Positions 6,237 through 7,541 of a DNA stretch of 7,541 nucleotides are shown here, one piece after another. Source of the stretch: Pseudomonadota bacterium. GTDB lineage: Bacteria; Pseudomonadota; Alphaproteobacteria; Acetobacterales; Acetobacteraceae. Both the position numbers and the translations under genes were made by a program. The notes under the pieces were generated by a model. It had not been told where the DNA came from and did no database searches. It saw nothing but the letters and a program-made list of their open reading frames with translations. Numbering within the stretch: position 1 is the first letter of the stretch; each line of letters opens with the position of its first letter. Where the stretch lies: the NCBI GenBank assembly GCA_021808985.1, contig JAKBAQ010000141.1, forward strand, positions 1 to 7,541, given 5' to 3'.

Positions 6237-7327
6237 GATGGCGTACCGGTTTCATGCAGGAAGCGGAGCTGCGTGATACGCTCAAAATGCCCCATGCCTT
6301 CCTCGCCGTTCCAGGAATAGCGGGTGGGACATTCGCAGAACTGGAAACCTTTGCCGGGAAAAGCCAAGTCGGTGCCGAGCAGCTCGTGATTCGGCGAGAG
6401 ATTGGTGGAGGACAGCGCGTGGGTCAGCTCGCCGGTGATAATCTCCTCGCCGGCGGCGGTTGCAACCACGACGCGGAAATGCCGCCGCGCCGGATCGGCT
6501 AGCGGGTCAGCCGGTATGCTGGCCGGGGGGGTTGCATCGCCGTCGCCCGCCGGGGCTTCGATGAAGCGAACCGTCTCCAGCGGGCTGCCATCGTTGCGGA
6601 AAACATAGCCGCCCTGGATGAAAAACGGGCCGACCCTTGTGCCCATCAGCATCAGCGCCTTGCCGCTGGGGAAATAGGCATTCACCCACATGCTGCTCAC
6701 CATCGGGGTGTAGTCTCGCGGGCCAAAGGAATGATCCCGGTTGCCGCCGCCAGAGAAAGCCAGCGTTTTGCCGCCGAGCGTGAGGCTGCCATGCACCTTG
6801 CAGATTTGCTCCCAATGATGGGATTTCGATTCTTCCCTTGTGTCATCAACGACGAACACGAACCCCTTGGAGAGATCGCTCTTTCCGAGATCCCACATTG
6901 GGGCAGCACCTTCGAACACAAGATCAAATTTCGCCAGCGCCGCGATCGCGCTCGGGTGCGGGCGGTTCGACAGGGCCACACGGTCGGATTGTTCCAGCAG
7001 GCCATCAAAGCTGAGCGCCCAGCGCCGCATCGGCTCCTGGCAGCGCACGCGCATCGGGCCGGCACCGGGGCCGTCAATCGCGCCATCCCGCCCGAAATAG
7101 CGGCCCACCAGAAGTTTGCCGCCTGGGGAATAGATGCCGATGACCGCGCGCCAGATGTCCGGATCGGTCGGCTCACGCCCGATATGCACGCTGACGGCGT
7201 GGTCTGTTTGCCGGTCAAAACCGAAGAAATAGTAATATTCAGTCCAGTTCGGCTTATCCTCCGGCGGGTGGGGAAGCTCATCGCGCGGATCAATACCGAA
7301 GGGATTCAAAAGCGCAGTGTCGAGCAT
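6233..7327 (-). CDS. DUF7064/DUF7065-like protein with GxRDHSxGPRD motif (CrtC/AttH-like beta-barrel)
   Basis: The 364-residue protein has the hallmark GGGNRDHSFGPRD (193-205), followed by SSMWVNAYF (211-219), and a C-terminal GMGHFERI (344-351). This pattern matches the two-domain family annotated as DUF7064/DUF7065, distantly related to CrtC/AttH lipocalin-like barrels; the name is recalled, not searched. No signal peptide or membrane segment is seen, so it should be cytoplasmic. Biochemical function is not established; homologues, as I recall, occur in terpenoid, steroid and aromatic catabolic clusters, and relatives of the fold include hydratases and pericyclases acting on hydrophobic substrates. 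An N-terminal PHPPEDKPNWTEYYYFFGFD (19-38) is also typical in being rich in aromatic residues. The start has AAAGGA (forward 7337-7342) 9 nt upstream. Its stop overlaps the phosphotransferase start by 4 nt, and it follows the CoA-transferase by 67 bp, so it is the second visible gene of the operon. Confidence 0.85.
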   Translation of the reverse strand: MLDTALLNPFGIDPRDELPHPPEDKPNWTEYYYFFGFDRQTDHAVSVHIGREPTDPDIWRAVIGIYSPGGKLLVGRYFGRDGAIDGPGAGPMRVRCQEPMRRWALSFDGLLEQSDRVALSNRPHPSAIAALAKFDLVFEGAAPMWDLGKSDLSKGFVFVVDDTREESKSHHWEQICKVHGSLTLGGKTLAFSGGGNRDHSFGPRDYTPMVSSMWVNAYFPSGKALMLMGTRVGPFFIQGGYVFRNDGSPLETVRFIEAPAGDGDATPPASIPADPLADPARRHFRVVVATAAGEEIITGELTHALSSTNLSPNHELLGTDLAFPGKGFQFCECPTRYSWNGEEGMGHFERITQLRFLHETGTPS

Positions 7328-7394
7328 AGATTTTTATCCTTTGTTTCGCATCACACGGCAGCCGCCAGTATTTCCTCTTATTCTTGGATTCGTT

Positions 7395-7541
7395 TCAGGA
7401 AACAACCTTACTTTCCCAGAGCGCGTCAATCTGCGTTGCGCTGACGCCGATCTCGGCGAGCACGTCGCGGGTTGATTCGCCCAAAAGCGGTGCGTGCCCA
7501 GGGACGCCCGCCGAGGAGCGGGAGAAGCGGAGCATCGGGCC
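7395..7541 (-). CDS. Family III (CaiB/BaiF) CoA-transferase, C-terminal end only
   Basis: The last 48 codons of a gene entering from the right edge read GPMLRFSRSSAGVPGHAPLL followed by GESTRDVLAEIGVSATQIDA and LWESKVVS, then TGA (7395-7397). The arrangement of an RFS segment, a Pro-Leu-Leu-Gly-Glu-x-Thr-Arg motif, VLAE-G and a final helix with I-x-x-L is the standard C-terminus of family III CoA-transferases, which move CoA between carboxylic acids or from acyl-CoA donors in the cytoplasm. The catalytic Asp and about 350 residues lie outside the window, so activity cannot be judged. It is upstream of, and on the same strand as, the DUF7064-like gene with a 67-bp gap, and probably shares its transcript. 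It is assigned from the C-terminal motif alone. Confidence 0.85.
   Translation of the reverse strand, partial: GPMLRFSRSSAGVPGHAPLLGESTRDVLAEIGVSATQIDALWESKVVS

Noticed and set aside
6731..7444. Plus-strand open frame of 237 codons opposite the DUF7064-like gene, running into the CoA-transferase
   Set aside because: It crosses two supported minus-strand genes and their intergenic gap, and its product has no recognisable motif.

Overview
The window reads as a chromosomal segment of a moderately GC-rich (roughly 60 %, estimated by eye) Gram-negative bacterium, most likely an alphaproteobacterium. This rests on codon use, an Ala-X-Ala secretion signal, and the mix of a YbfF-type esterase, an acyl-CoA-style catabolic cluster and an exported beta-propeller. 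An affiliation near Acetobacteraceae or sphingomonads is only a guess. No tRNA, rRNA, transposase, phage gene or CRISPR array was found.

Left part (1-1766): a divergent gene pair. On the minus strand is the N-terminal 185 residues of an alpha/beta hydrolase of the YbfF/ABHD11 type, cut by the window edge. On the plus strand is an exported seven-bladed YVTN-type beta-propeller protein. The 200 bp between them hold a 20-bp near-perfect palindrome, a candidate operator.

Middle (1767-3635): a 405-bp, relatively AT-rich non-coding stretch with promoter-like elements, an inverted repeat and a recurring heptamer. It is followed by a complete aldehyde dehydrogenase gene with a strong ribosome binding site, which ends in a textbook rho-independent terminator.

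Right part (3655-7541): a co-directional minus-strand cluster, convergent to the aldehyde dehydrogenase. In transcription order it contains a family III (CaiB/BaiF) CoA-transferase (C-terminal end only), a DUF7064/DUF7065-like protein with the GxRDHSxGPRD motif, an APH-fold phosphotransferase with a helical N-terminal extension of about 160 residues, and a zinc-independent NADPH:quinone oxidoreductase-like MDR enzyme. The second and third genes overlap by 4 nt (ATGA) and the other gaps are 41 and 67 bp, so this looks like one operon whose promoter lies beyond position 7541. Read together, these genes suggest catabolism of a hydroxylated or unsaturated organic acid (terpenoid, steroid side chain or similar) through CoA thioesters, with an ATP-dependent phosphorylation step comparable to LvaA or ACAD10/11. 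The substrate cannot be read from the sequence.

The most interesting feature is the phosphotransferase with its fused N-terminal domain, translationally coupled to the DUF7064-like gene. It may be a one-chain version of a kinase plus small-partner system.
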